Under the pieces are notes generated by a model. It saw only the letters and a program-made list of their open reading frames with translations, did not search any database and was not told the origin of the DNA. This document shows positions 23,701 through 36,380 of a stretch of 64,000 bases of DNA, in pieces. How positions within the stretch are numbered: the stretch's first letter is position 1; the number at the start of each line of letters is the position of its first letter. This DNA is from Eopsaltria australis (taxonomy: Eukaryota; Chordata; Aves; Passeriformes; Petroicidae), in NCBI GenBank assembly GCA_034509425.1, contig JAVTVJ010000076.1, positions 4,774,001 to 4,838,000 on the forward strand, written 5' to 3'. Made by a program: the position numbers and the translations under genes.

Positions 23701-25935
23701 GCTGGATCCTACTGCACGGTCAGTTGAGCCATGGTAATTCACCTTGCACTTACTGGAAGACTGAAGCAAGGTAATTTGTCTTATTTTAGCCTGTAATTAG
23801 CTGGGGTTGAAATTAGTGTTTTACTCTGGCCCCAGGCTAAGAACTTGTAGCACATGGAAAACTCCACAGCCCAGCTAAGATGTTGCAGCTTCAAACATGG
23901 TAATCTGGGCCTAAATCTGACCATAGCATCTTTGGAACTAGATCCAAGTAGAAACTGCAAGGGGTAAAGTTTTTGCCTAAGTGCTGTGAAATATAAAATG
24001 GGCCTTGCAATCACATGTTTCCTAACTCACTAAGATTTATTGTACTTATTACCACTTCATTGCCTTCCACAGAATTATTTGTAATTCACCATAGCATATG
24101 TCAGAGAAAAATCAGGAGCACTGTCTTCCCCTGATATTTCTCAGCTACTAATTCATTGGTATTAGACTCAGAAAGGTAAGAGGCAGAGAAAATAACCCCT
24201 CTATGAAAAATAATCCACTTGAGGATACCTGTATTTCATAATAGTATTGTATTTGTAAATGAACATCCAGTAAATCATCCATATAACTGATGAATGTAGT
24301 TCCACCTGAGAGACAGAGATCTGTACAAAGTCTGTGACAACTCAGACAACCCAGTCAGTCTTATTGCTACTCTTATTGCATGAATGTATTTTGCTCTTCC
24401 ATATGTCTTTCCTGAAGTTGAAGAATATTTTTGGACATGTGTATACGGCTGTGTGAAGTGAGCTCAGTCCAATTGAGTGGATGGGAGCCAGCTCTAGTCC
24501 AGAATTACTCTTCAGTTAATGTGTCCTGCTGATCTGCTGACAGTAAGGAGGAAATAAACAAGAGGTGACAAAGAGAAGACCCACAGAGCAAGGAGGCCTT
24601 GGAGAAGGACTTCAACCTCTGAGACTGGTTACACATGCATGGACAATGGAATCCCTCCTACAGCCACATAGAATACCTGGACAGAGCTTATCTGTTCCTA
24701 CACTCTTAGGTTTGTCCAGTGCTGTAAGACAGGCAAAAAACAGATGGGAGTGAAGTAGCCACATGTCAAGTGTTTGTGCAGAAAAAGCAGCACACTGCTT
24801 TTAAATAGCACAGCCATGGAGATCCAGTTATCTGGGGCATGGAGCTCACCACCAGCCCTCTAGGCTGGTACCACCAGAAGGCAACCAGGATGTGCCATGT
24901 CTCCTCAAATGTTTGACTGCTTTTTAAGAAGCCCTGTGCTCACCGTCACTCCCAAGAGGTCACTTCAGCAGCTCCCAAGAGGGCTGACCCGTGGACAGAA
25001 GTTGCACTGCTTCAGGTAGGACGGACCACAGATAACCATTCCAATGTGCATGACAGCAAGGGCTATACCATGGCAAGTTGCTTAAGACAAGATATATGTG
25101 CAAGCTGACATCTATGATGAAAAAGAAGTTGAACACTGGAGAAAGCCCACTCAGAGCCAAAGCAGTTTAATGGACCCTGGGAAATGTCTCACTGTCACTG
25201 AAACCAGGATAAGCTCTGCACAGAAAATCAGAACAAGTTTCCCTTGGGAGACAGAGGGAACAGCACACCGACAAGCAGGAGGCTTGCAATGCAATCAATG
25301 ACTGCCTTTCGCTGTTCAGACACACACCAATACTCAGATGCTTGGGCAGGGAGGTGGAGACAGAAAGCCCACACCAAACTCTGTAGTACCTTGGGGAATT
25401 CAACATAGGGGCCCATAGGGGTTGTAACCTTGTTAACATCACACAGGAAAGTAAAATCACTTAGTGTGGCTGCCAAAACTGTATAATTGCACCTTTGGCT
25501 CATGAAACCACACCACGGTGTGACCATCTTTCTCTTAACACTCTTGGTATCACTGCAGATTGTGTGGAATAAATCCACTCCTGCACTCCACAGCTCTGTT
25601 CCGGGATTCATTTCACACAACCATGGCATGATAGACAGCAAACAGTTACTAACAGTAAGCACACTGTGGTGATGCTTGGCATTGTCTTTGCCAAAGTCCT
25701 TACCTGCTTTTCATCTACTTAAGACAAGGCAACTAGCTCAACCTCATGGTGATGACAACATCGCACTGATGCAAGGAGTGGTCATTACAGTGTCATGGTC
25801 ACTGCTTGTCCCATCACACAAAGTGGAGCCTGCATGAACATCAACAAGTGCTTGGAACAGGTTTTCTCTGCACAGCTTGGCTTTCACACAGCTGTGGAGA
25901 ATGAATTTCTGTGGTCCCTTGTAAGGAAGCAGTGT
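20776..25935. other. Unique non-coding sequence, nothing identified
   Basis: Five kilobases with no recognisable repeat family, RNA or exon. The longest frame is 144 codons on the minus strand (25228-25662), overlapped by frames on the same and opposite strands. It shows no family motif and is rich in Cys, Leu, Ser and Trp, as chance frames are. Confidence 0.65.
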
Positions 25936-25990
25936 TCTTCCAAAACAAACAAAAACCTCAAACCAAATGAAACCAAAAAGATGTTTTTTT
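25936..25990. repeat. A/C-rich low-complexity tract
   Basis: CAAAACAAACAAAAACCTC and AACCAAATGAAACCAAAAAG-type words, followed by a T7 run. It is similar to the tracts at 8515 and 20461. Confidence 0.65.
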
Positions 25991-27660
25991 CCCCTAAGTA
26001 AACCCCAAACTGGAAACTTGCATTGTCATAAAAGAAGTGCTGACTGGTTCCCGAGAAGGTAACAAAAATGTTTACCCTCTAGTAAAGCAAACCGTTTTGA
26101 TCAGAGAGAAATACAGCACAGCATGAACTTGTTCTCAAGGTCAGATCTTTCCCTCCAGCATTTTTCTGCTCAGGGCAGGCACAGCATTGCCTTAGACTCC
26201 TCCAGACTTTCCTGATGGGCCCCTAATATTTCATTTATCTGAATGCAATGCAAAGGCAAACACTTCCCCACACTGGTGTCTGGCATGGTAAACAAAGCAG
26301 GCACTGAGCTGAGGGGCACAGTCCTGAGGAACACAGCCCCATCTCCAGAGCAAGAATATCCCCTGACAGTTCCCCACACCAGCTACACTCCAGCTCTCCT
26401 GGCCACACGGGAATATTGGATTCAGCTTTCCAGCTTGCAGATGGCACCCCTTGGAGCAGGCTGGTGGGGACTTGTGGGCTCTGAGTGCCATGCTCCATTC
26501 ATCCCAAGTCCGGCCCCGATGCTGCTCTGCATCAGTGCGGGTGCTGCTGCAGCCGGTCACTGAGCAGTTGGAGGCAGCATGCATTGTAAGGGCTGTCAGC
26601 ACTGCAACCAGTTCCAGGGACACTCTTTTTGATTTACATTTTCTACATCCTTTCTGAGAAACCTCAATTGTCTATTTAATCCCTTAGCACTGGGGCAAAA
26701 GCATTCAGCTGTGCAACCCAGTACAGCAGGCGCAAATTTGATACCCATTGAAACTGAGAATTTACCAGGCATAAAAACCCATATGGGGACAATATAATCT
26801 CTGGTGTAATTCCATTTCGTTTTCATGTACCAGTGATGAATCTGATGCAGCAATCAGCATTTTCATCTCACACCAGCTTCCCACATCCCTATAGTGTGCT
26901 CAGTAGAAGCGATTCCATCTTGCATTTCTATGTGTGTGAGAAGAATTTGGTTTATTCTGCTGAAGTTCTCTAATGTTCCCCTGAATGCACTGGTCACAAG
27001 CAGGGACCACAGCTTTGCTGTCTCTGTACACCGTTTTCCATACCAAATAGATCTCTTTTCAACCACATCATTTTCAACTCTGCTTACTTGCAGAGTGTGA
27101 TGGGAGCAGGGTTGGGAGTAGGCATATAAGACAACGACGTGAAACACTATGCTGCAGCAAGATTCAATTAGGGCAACCTTGGTGCCTGAGTCAAGCACTT
27201 CTCTCTTCAAAGGGCAGAGATGTGCTTCAAAAGATTGTCACACAGAAAGTCCAAAGGTGACAACATGGGCCTGATGGTCTGTAATACACTTACCAGTGGG
27301 TGCAGCTGAACATGTGCGTCTCTTGTGAAGTTTTATTGTCCGGATAACAAATTACACATCAGGATGTATGAAAGTCACAAGCATTATACCCTGACTTTAT
27401 AGGTCTGGCACTAATGTATGCATTTGGATTTAAAGCACTTTCTTGCAAGTTAAAACCCAGCTCTACTAAGAATTGGTGTAATTCAATACTTCCTTTGAAA
27501 AACCGCCCATAGGAAGATTAGAACAATCTTAGTGATTACAGTCTATCTGGGGTCCACAGATGCCACTAATCTATGGAAATTGTGAACTCAAAGGATTTAT
27601 GTCTAAATGTGATTTAAAAAACACTACCAAATCTCCATCATGGTGGGGGTTTTTAAAATG
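25991..27660. other. Unique non-coding sequence
   Basis: No gene or repeat recognised. The 26230-26620 segment is somewhat GC-richer and open in several frames on both strands (up to 130 codons). This is a consequence of low stop-codon frequency there rather than evidence of coding. Confidence 0.65.
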
Positions 27661-27706
27661 ATTTCTTTTTTTCTGCTCCCTCTCCCATCTTTCCCCCTGC
27701 CCCCAG

Positions 27707-28138
27707 ACTGGATTTCTGTAGGTGGCTACAGTGTCTATCTGAAGGACAAACAGGCACAAGCTGAACAAGCGCCTGCCTCCTCTGTGGCCCATGATGTGTG
27801 TGCACCATCCTCCACAGCAGTAGCAGCAATTGCCCCAGAGGAAGGCTGGACCCTAGAGCCTGTCTGCAGCCCTCACCCTGATGAGAGGCAGCTGTGGACA
27901 GATTTTGGTTTATTCTGTTTAAAGAACTATCACGGACTCCCACGTGAATGGGAATGTAAAGCGAAGTCACAAATCAAACCTGAACCGTGCAGGCCACTTA
28001 GGCAAACGCTATTTGGGCCATATGTTTTGCAGGTTCATTTCATCAGAATAGTAAATTGGTCTGAAATTAGAGCCAGATTTTAGAAGGCAGCACTGAAGAT
28101 GTGCCCCTTCAGCATGCATGCATGTGAACTCAAATAAA
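27707..28138 (+). CDS. Weak candidate 3' terminal exon, product unrecognised
   Basis: A long pyrimidine run (27662-27704) ends in CAG, a near-ideal splice acceptor. It is followed by an open frame of 125 codons to a TAG at 28081-28083 and an AATAAA at 28133-28138, 50 bases past the stop. The frame begins with DWISVGGYSVYLKDK and shows no domain I recognise. The frame also stays open upstream of the acceptor and the opposite strand is open too, which weakens the case. No clear G/T-rich element follows within 30 bases of the AATAAA. Taken alone the three signals are suggestive only. Confidence 0.15.
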
Positions 28139-28140
28139 GG

Positions 28141-29344
28141 GACAGGTCATTCCAAACCTGCGGAGAGGCTGGGTAAATGGACACCTACATACAGGACATG
28201 GGCATGGGCATATCCTGCAGGCTTTGTGTTTGGTGTGCTAATTTACAGCTCTTCCAGGTGACTCCTCAGGGTCTGTCTCCAGAACTCTGGCACCATCTTT
28301 TGCCTTTATGGACACAGTTTTTGCTTCCCAGCATTGGATACTCCCCACGCAGATCCTTACATACTTCAGTGGGCATACATCCACAAATCGTTAGTACAAA
28401 CTTTTAAATTACAGGGCTTTCAAACAACAACAATAACCTTGTCTTCCCAGCCTGTCCAAATAAACTATTGCAGATTACAGTCCTCAGTTTTTGTCAAGTT
28501 TAAACAAATACATAGAGCACCAGAACTCTGCAGTATTGTATTACCATGACAGCCAGCTCCCAGCAGCTCTCTGAGGCAGAGCTATGCACTGATGGGATTC
28601 CTTGCCCACCAGCTCCCCTCTCACCAGCTCAGAAGATGCAGATCCAGCAGGTCCTTAATCCAAACCAGGGTTTTTGTTTTACAGCTGTGGAATAAGGAGG
28701 TTTTGCTTACCCTAAACCTGGCTTCAATTTTATCTCATTTCCATAAATAGCACTAGGAACCTTTGGCAATGTTTTGCCACATTTTTCCAGTGGAGGACAG
28801 GCAAATACTCAAGGCCAGTGCTATATAAGGGTATCGGAACAGTGTTTCTTCTGCCTTTTTGCACCTACGAGCCTCTCAAGCCTCCTGCCCAAATGCTTTA
28901 TCCTCTTCTGCTTTTCAGTCCATATTTTCAAACTGTCATTCCCTTGTGTTTCACTCATTTCCTCTAAGTTTCCACCTCCATTTTGTCACTTGATCTTGTG
29001 GGCCTCTATAACCTCTCATTTGCTTTTGGTAAATCTGGCATCTTTAGTAAATCCAGACTGCTTCACTCTGGGGGCACATTCACAGGTAAATCTCCTTATA
29101 GGCAGCCACCTCTGACTCGATAGTACATTTAATCCTGCAGCTGTCAAACAAAAGGTGATAAATCATCTACCTCTGATCAAATAAATCCTGCCTCTTTTCA
29201 TTCAACCATTAAACTTCTCCCACATTACCAAGGATGGAGTGTTGGATTGGGCTCTGATAGCTATGGACTGAACTTTTCAACTTAAAAATCATCTCCCTCA
29301 TCAGCAACATCTAAGCCCTGTTTGCTTAATCTGCACTGAATCAT
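28141..29344. other. Unique non-coding sequence, nothing identified
   Basis: No recognisable element. A pyrimidine-rich stretch at 28840-29000 produces a Cys/Phe/Ser/Leu-rich 113-codon frame with no family resemblance. Confidence 0.65.
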
Positions 29345-29460
29345 GGCCTGAAGAAAGTGAGATTTTCTTTGTTTGGTTTCTCTGGGTTTTTTTGGAGGGT
29401 GTTTTGTGGGGATTTTTGAGAGGTTTTGAGGTTCTTGGTTGGGTTTTTTGTTGTTTTCAT
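29345..29460. repeat. T/G-rich low-complexity tract
   Basis: Words such as GGGTTTTTTTGGAGGGTGTTTTGTGGGG and GGTTGGGTTTTTTG repeat without a fixed period. It is the strand complement of the A/C-rich tracts. The minus-strand ORF across it is Lys/Pro/Asn-biased and is an artefact of composition. Confidence 0.75.
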
Positions 29461-30099
29461 ATGCTGGAAGAAGGAAAAGAACCCTAAAAGGCATTCTTGG
29501 ATCATAATCCTGCAATAGAGCTAGGAAAGGGTTAAAGGCAGCCTGTCTACATGTCAGGGAGGGAAACAGGAGGCTGCTCTGCCGGGCAGCCCCTGCCTCT
29601 ACACAAAGCCCCATTGAGCCAGGGCAGGATGGGGCAGGAGGGGTGTGCAGAGCAGTTGTAACTCCACAAGCCCCTTCTTTTCACTGCAAAGACCCAGCAA
29701 GCCCCGTTGGCAGCTCCCACCGAGTTCGCAGGCTCTGCCAGCCAACTGCTCCCTGTTTATTCCTTTTTCTTAAAACAACAAGGCACACAGGGAAAATAAA
29801 TACAAAAAGCCCCCAGTATGTGCATCCATTAAGCTGCCAGAGCTGCTGCTCCAGTCCAAGGATTTTAAAAACCTATGGTTTCTTCTACCGCGCTAATTTG
29901 GCTGTGTTGCACCTGCAAAGTATTTTTTATTCCACCATCTTTCTTAAACACAGATGTACATGCTGAGCCAGGAGCCTTCTGAAGTGCTCTGTGTTGATTT
30001 AACTCTTTCCCTCTGGCCTCCAGTGACTTCAATAAGATCACTCATGCCAAGGCTGAATGCTTTGAAAACTTCCCCTCTCAGGTGCAGGGTTCATGTGCT
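29461..30099. other. Unique non-coding sequence, nothing identified
   Basis: No gene or repeat recognised. A 107-codon + strand frame (29643-29966) has no protein-family signature. Confidence 0.65.
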
Positions 30100-30410
30100 C
30101 CAATTTGTGTGCCTAAATTTCAGCTACCTATATCTACCTTTTGACTTCCAAATATAGGTTGAACTATGCAGCCCGTAAGTTTTGATTTCAGTAAGGCTGT
30201 TCAGTACCTATAAAAAAATCAGGCCACTTGTTTTGAAGTGCTCAGACAGGGATTTAGGCCCCAGATGCTCAAAAACTACAGCTTAAATTTAGACATCTGC
30301 ATCTGTACTACTGGCAAAGTGCTTTTATTTTTGGAAGCACTGAGCCCCAGCAGCTCCCATTAATTTCAGTAAGAGCTGCTGGGAGCAGAGAGTCTTGGAA
30401 AACTCTTCTA
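30100..30410. repeat. Ancient palindromic amniote repeat (MITE-like)
   Basis: The stretch matches the style of an old palindromic repeat common in reptile genomes. It has GTGCCTAAATTT and CTAAATTTAGACATCTGCAT-type words, then GATTTCAGTAAGGCTG and AAAATCAGGCCAC. A core follows in which CCCAGCAGCTC (30346-30356) pairs with GAGCTGCTGGG (30373-30383), with outer arms GGAAGCACTGAG and AGCAGAGAGTCTTGG. In better-preserved copies the arms read roughly TTTCAGAAGTGCTGAGCACC around a CTCCCATTGACTTCAATGGGAG centre. The origin is probably a non-autonomous DNA transposon. I do not assign a library name. Confidence 0.65.
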
Positions 30411-33384
30411 GGGAAGCTGTGCTAACATTAGACTCTTGTTTTCAAAAGCATTGGCTTGAAAAGAAATGACACACAATCAGGAGGAAGGAAAATGTTTGTT
30501 TAGCCTTCCTATTTAATAAAGCCGTTCCATGAGCAATGGATCTGGTAAACTCCAGTTTCTTGAGGAATGGTGCCCAGTGTCCTCAAAATCCTACCACCAA
30601 AAAGCAGTCTGCACAATTCCCTCTAATATTGCCAGCCCATTTAGTGGGACAAATTCCCATGGCTACATCCTGATGGCTGGCTGCTGCCACTGAAAACTGA
30701 GTGACAGCTGCCTTTCCTCCACTGCCAGCTTAATTTCTTCCTCTCTCTTCCAACCAGACTAATTTTCATGGAAACTGCAGGAACTTATGTGTTGCAGACC
30801 TTTAACCTTCTATCAAATTTGGTTGAAAAACTGCCCAGAACTTATTACGGACAAGAAACACAACTGGATGAGATTTGTTTCCTTAGGAACGTAGGCTAAA
30901 AGGAAAAATTAATCAGGTACTTGTGGATATCTGAAAACTTCAGGCTAGAGAAATGAGTTATAGACAATAAAAAAGAAAAAAAAACTACAAAAGACAGAGC
31001 CAGAAGGTTTTATAAGGCTGTGAGGCCTGATGGCAATTAGAAGTCTAAATGCAGGCACATACCTAAAAAAAGAGTATGTGGCATTTTCTTCCATTTTAAC
31101 CTGTCCCTGTGTGAGATAGTTGAGAGTGGTGGTGTCTGTTGTTCCTCTAGATGGAAAGCACATGGCTCACGTGAAGTGTACAATTCATGAAAGTGTCACA
31201 GGCAGGTAAACCTCTGAGCAACATGCAGAAGCAGCTACAAAAGCAGTAATTCACACCAACTCAAGGATCCCTGCCTTGGGTGCCGCAGTAGTCGTGATGT
31301 GCGTGGTGCCTGGGAAAGAGACAGCCTAACAGGAGTTTTCCTAGATGGCATTTGCTATGCTTTTAAAACAGTTATAAATACAACCCCAAAAGCCATAAAT
31401 TCCATCTGTGTTCACAGCTGAAGGAGACACCAGTAACTCTGTCTCCTCTTCCTTGAGACAGAAGAAGATGTCAGAGAAGAACACTGTGATTTTCTAGAAA
31501 GCAATAAAATGAGGAAGAGAAATACATGGCAGGAGTAGTTCAAGTATTTTTTAAAAAAGGATGCTTGGAAAATGAAGCCTGTCAGGGTAGTGGAACTCTA
31601 TTGAAAAATGTGGGAAATGCCCCATCTCAGGAAGGGAGGAAGAGCTGCAAGGCTGAATCTATGGCCTTGTATTGCTCTTTAAACCATGGCAACTCTGGAT
31701 GTAGTCTCCAGGACCTGCTTTTGGAACAGGCACTACCAAGCTGTAAGATGGGAGAAGTTTCACTCTCCTTCCCCTTTTATCTTTCACATAAGAAGAAATT
31801 GGTTTTAAAATTTTGCTACTGTATCTTTGTAACAAGATACAAACAGGAGTTGTATATGCCAGACAGAAAGGCTCAGCTGCCCTTGCTGGCAGGAAATGTC
31901 ATTAACCCCTTTGACTGCAGGTAGTGATGCAGTAGGCAGGTTAACACAGCCGGGGATGGTCAGGAGAGGAGCACAATGCAAGTCCCGGGACAGGCTGGAA
32001 CAGCAAGCAGGGTTTTCATCAACTTCATACATGACCCTTCCAATCTCTTTTCCACAAAAATTGTGAAGGAAATTTGCCAAGTAACACATTTTTACAAAGC
32101 AGCAATCTTGTAGCATTTTCTTTCGAAAGCTGACAAATGCAATGCCTCCAAAGCACACGGCATGGCTGCAGGGGATGGGTGTCCCTCCCTGGCTGAGAGG
32201 TGCCATTCCTGCTATTACAGGGAGGCTGCTGGGGCTTCCCTCATTTCTGATCACCTGCTCACTGCATTGGAGGGAGAAGCTGGGAAAGCCTGTGGACAGC
32301 TTCACAAGCTCTAAGGCTCCCTGGAACTTTTCATTTTGCCCAGCAAACTGGCAGGATGCAGCAAAAAACAACCTTGAAGCTCCCAGTGGCCATGGCTCTG
32401 TAGCCAGGCAAGAGGCAACTCATCTGCAGGAAGCCAGCAAATCCATCACCAGTGAAGCACTGACACCTTTGCTACTCTTCTCCTGTGTTTCTGATCAAGA
32501 AATCTAGTGCAAAATCTGTCAATAAACCCACAGGAGACCTCTAGGCTCCAGTTTCAGTAGCTGGACACATTTTAATTCCTCTCTAGGTTTTAGGTTAGCA
32601 AATACCACATGAAACCTGTCAAGAAGACATTTTTCCCCCATCTTCTCTCAGGGCAGTGAGGTGGTAGGTAACATGTCTCTGAGGGAGTCCTGCCTCACTG
32701 AGTTTTCCTATCTGCCTGAGTTTGTTCAGTTTCATGGCAAAATGGAACACTTTTTGGCCAGTCTCATGTCACTCTAACTAGATTGCTAAGAGCTGTTCAA
32801 AGAAGACAACTGAAGGAACAGACAATGTGAAAATTTTCTAACTATGGCAACGGACTAAGATTCTGAAATGGGTGCTGAAGTACCACAACGTGAAAAAAGG
32901 GCCGTGCAGCAATAAAATATGACAGTAATTCCAGAGTGTGAACCCAAGGTTTTGTATCATTCAGGTTTTGTAGACTGTCCTCAGAAATGCATAGCATAGG
33001 GTTAACAAAAACTACCGAAATACAGACCAATCCTTTCTCTTACTGGGGGCCTGCACCCTGCCATCCTGATTTATTTCTTATTCATAGGGTGAAAAACACC
33101 CATTGGTTTCAGAAGATGTTTCAGATCAAGGACTGAAGCATTTGTGCCTAGGTTTTCAGTCCACGTATTTTACACACTTCTGTACGCTAACAACAATGCT
33201 GTGACTCTGTCGGGCTACACGCATTTAAACCAGCATCAAAACTCCTTTATGGGCAGGATTTAAAATGTTGAATGCATTAGAGAAGAGAAACGTTTGCACT
33301 GTGTTTCTTATTGTTGGTTGCTTTTCTGTAAGTGCTTTCAACACCACCAAATTAGTCCAGAAGTGGTTAAAAGCAGCTAAAGGC
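30411..33384. other. Unique non-coding sequence, longest ORF of the window
   Basis: No recognised gene or repeat. A 188-codon minus-strand ORF at 31805-32371 is the longest in the window. It overlaps a 121-codon + strand frame, is Cys- and Ser-rich, and has no signal peptide, domain or splice context I can identify, so it is not called as a gene. Confidence 0.6.
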
Positions 33385-33595
33385 AGCTTTGGAGGACTCA
33401 GTGTCAGCTGGCATTCTAATGAGAATTAGACAATCGGAAATAGACAGCTCTGAGGCCAAACAATTAGCCAGACAATTAAAAGGCCCTACTGTACAGGGTT
33501 TTATGTGGGATAGGATAATGCAGCTGCAATATTTGTGCTAATAAGCTAGACGGATAAGAATGAAGTTAATTTCTCTTCTCAGCAGCTAAATGAAC
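33385..33595. promoter_or_regulatory. Candidate conserved enhancer-like element
   Basis: Dense homeodomain-type words occur without low complexity: CATTCTAATGAGAATTAGAC (an inverted TAAT pair), CAAACAATTAGCCAG, ACAATTAAAAGG, GCTAATAAGCTAG and AGTTAATTTC. CAATCGGAAATAGACAG and GGATAATGCAGCTGC lie between them. Such composition is typical of vertebrate developmental conserved non-coding elements. The block has no sizeable ORF. Conservation cannot be shown from one sequence. Confidence 0.38.
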
Positions 33596-34432
33596 AGATT
33601 GCTCCATTCTAGCCTAGCCCAAAAGGATGTGATTTTTCCCTGATCAGAGAAAAAGGTAAGACAAAGAAATAAAAATGTTCTATCCAGTCTCTGGCTGGAT
33701 AGTCAACTGGTGTGGAGCTTACAGTGGTCCAGCACCAATGCCACTCTGCTCTTCTCTGTCTTCTGCTATCTGCAAATGCCACTTTCACCCAGGTCACAGC
33801 TGGCTCTACCCATTCTTATTCTGGATTTTTCTGTATGTACAGGATAAGATTAAACACATCTATTTTGATATTTTTGATAATATTTTGTTCACTACCGATC
33901 AGAGGTATGACAATTTCATGTGAGAAATGAAAACAGGAAAGTATAAACACAAGCTGTCACTACCTCAAAATATGCATGTAAGTTTCTTATATTTGGAGAA
34001 ATTGCAGGGTGTAGCACTGCATGGGGTGCACAGAATGAGCCTCCCTATGGAAAAGCTCCCTTCTTTTCACAGGGTGGTATGCCCTGTGAATGCCGTACAC
34101 TGAACTATCGAAATCTGGTGGGAGGCCAGAGTGACTGCAAAAACATGCCTGACTCCAGAGGGCTTATCTTTCCCGATATTCTGAAATCCTGTACTTCTCT
34201 AAACCCATAGCATACCAATGACATGCCAAGAGACTGCCAAACATCCAAACCTCATTACTTGTCCAGTTTTGCATGGGGCTGGCTCAGTTACTGCAGCAGC
34301 ATCTCACACTGGTATCTCCCTCAATGCAAAACCCTCTGAACTTTAACATCCACCTGGCCTCTGCAGAACTGTACCCAAACACCAGGGCCTAAGGCAGATG
34401 CTACCAGCTTGGTGCAATGGAACATAGTCCAT
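33596..34432. other. Unique non-coding sequence, nothing identified
   Basis: No gene or repeat recognised. Overlapping + strand frames of 72-82 codons at 33675-33930 look random. Confidence 0.65.
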
Positions 34433-34541
34433 TCCTCTGGACATTATCCTGGGCAACTGGCTTGAGCAGGAGGGCTGGACCAGGTGACCTCCAGAGATCC
34501 CTGCTGACCTCAGCTGCTCTGTAATTATGTGGCTCTGTGGT
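34433..34541 (+). repeat. CR1 LINE 3' end fragment
   Basis: The block reads in CR1 order: TCCTCTGGACATTATCCTGG, then GGGCAAC, GCTTGAGCAGGAGGGCTGGA, CCAGGTGACCTCCAGAGATCC. It ends in a decayed CTGTAATTATGTGGCTCTGTG tail that stands where CR1 has its CATTCTGTGATTCTGTG octamer repeats. CR1 is the dominant avian retrotransposon and most copies are 5'-truncated like this one. The minus-strand 165-codon frame crossing it is a shadow, not a gene. Confidence 0.85.
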
Positions 34542-36380
34542 GTGCCACGTACCAATGGTGTAAAACACCATTAAGGCTTCCAACACGTTCTCCTGCACTG
34601 AAGGGGTCACGTGTGGGAAGGAGTGTGGCTGGGAGTTTGTGGAGATGTGCCTAGGAGCCCCATTGACAGCACACACACAGACAGGGTCATTGGAGGTTTC
34701 TGGTTCCCTGTCCTTCAGGCAGTGCCGGCTGCTGCCAGAGCATGCTGTCCCACTTTGTATTAGACTACTGGCTTCGGTGGTGGACCAGCAGTCACGTGCT
34801 GCTACTGAGCAGAAAGCATCACCAAAACAGTGAAAATGAGCTACTTTGGTTTGGTGGCTCCTTGCAGTTACAAAAGGCCAGAAGCAAGTGTCACTCACAG
34901 GATAACAACAGGATAACAGGAAAACAAGCCATTTGGATCACAAGCCACTGGTCCATTTTACAGTGGATCCCACTGCTGTTTTTCTGCTGTGACAGCAGTG
35001 GTTTTGTATCTTTGAGGCTTACCGCACTTGAACAAGATAGGTCAGACGTGGTCAGCTTTCCACACTGCCTCTTTCTCTCATTCCTCTTCCCCCAAGAAGC
35101 CATCTATCTAAATGGACACGTGACAATATCACAGACTCAGAGGCAAATGTATATACAATACATTAGCATGGCTCAGTTCGGTCTATAATTACCACATTAT
35201 GACTTCAGCCAAGCCATTTCTCCAATAACACCCAGATGTACCAATTACTTCTCCTCTATAATGAAAACAGATGGGAAACAGGTGACAAGCCCTGTTTGTA
35301 GCAGAAGGAGGGAGAGTTTTTGCTGAAGAAAAAATGGCCCTAATAAAAATCCTGTATCAGAAGAGTGTGGTGAAGCTGCCCTAAAGTCTTTGCTCTCTGC
35401 ATATCTGATGTGGAAGATCACAGAGCTAACTGTCACTTTAATACAGGCATCTGCATTCTTAACCAAAATCTCTTTTTGGCCACTGAAAGCACGTGTTTGT
35501 AGCTGTGCTCCCATCTCGCCAGACCTGGCACCATGAACTCTGGCCAAGTTCTGCTCTACCAAGTGCCTCACTTTCCAGACCAACCCTGAGCAAGAGGCCC
35601 CTTTGGAGGGTCAGGTGTACATTGGAGTCCTTACCCCTTCGTTAACCTGTTTTTAATAAGACCTTTTTGTATGACTGCTCTCTGGTTCTTGCCCTTTTTC
35701 TGAGCAGGTACACATGGAGTCGAGGATCTCCATGTTGCGAAGATCATCGACCAGTAAAAGCTGCAGGGCCTCAGTTTCCTCTTCCCTGGGCAACCTGGCA
35801 CCAGAGACCAGGGCAGGGATGTAAGATGCAAATAGCATCCCTCTGGATGACTGGACATGGCATTTCTGACAAAAAAGTTTTTCCCAATAACCACTGTATC
35901 ATGACACTCTAGGTAAGCAATTTTGTCCAAACATTCCAGAACATATCAAAGCTCCTGGAAAACAGGCAGTGGCTTCCTCTGCTTGAGATCATTCTGCATT
36001 TGCAAGCAGCAGTAGGGAACTTTTGCCAGGCTGACGTGCAGAACACTCATATTGATACTAGCACTGCTGCCTACAAATCACAGCACTGGAAGAACAGTAG
36101 TTGCACACAGCTTCATCAGAGGGCTTCAAGGATGCATTTGCTCTGTCTGGGATATACAACTGAATTTTAATTTTGTGCTTCATATACATAATACCCTCCC
36201 GAATGACAGTGAGGTACAGTGATGTAGCGCTGGTGGAGAGGCAAACAGACTTACACTAGTCTGTAAAAGAACAAATTCTTTAGAATCATAAACAACAGCC
36301 GTTGTCTCCCAGCAAAGTGTGAGGGCTTTTTCTGCTATGACTTCATTAAGATTACAAATGATGCTGTAGCACTTTTACTA
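34542..36380. other. Unique non-coding sequence, nothing identified
   Basis: No recognisable gene or repeat. Frames up to 148 codons (34742-35188, + strand) overlap others on both strands and lack any protein-family signature. Confidence 0.6.

Noticed and set aside
31805..32371. 188-codon minus-strand ORF, longest in the window
   Set aside because: Cys- and Ser-rich, overlapped by a 121-codon + strand frame, no recognisable motif or transcript signals.
32690..32750. GCCTCACTGAGTTTTCCTATCTG resembling a + strand MIR
   Set aside because: The match is short and neither the B box nor the tail is found.
34401..34898. 165-codon minus-strand ORF
   Set aside because: Runs antisense through a CR1 3' end, so its stop-free length is partly a repeat shadow.
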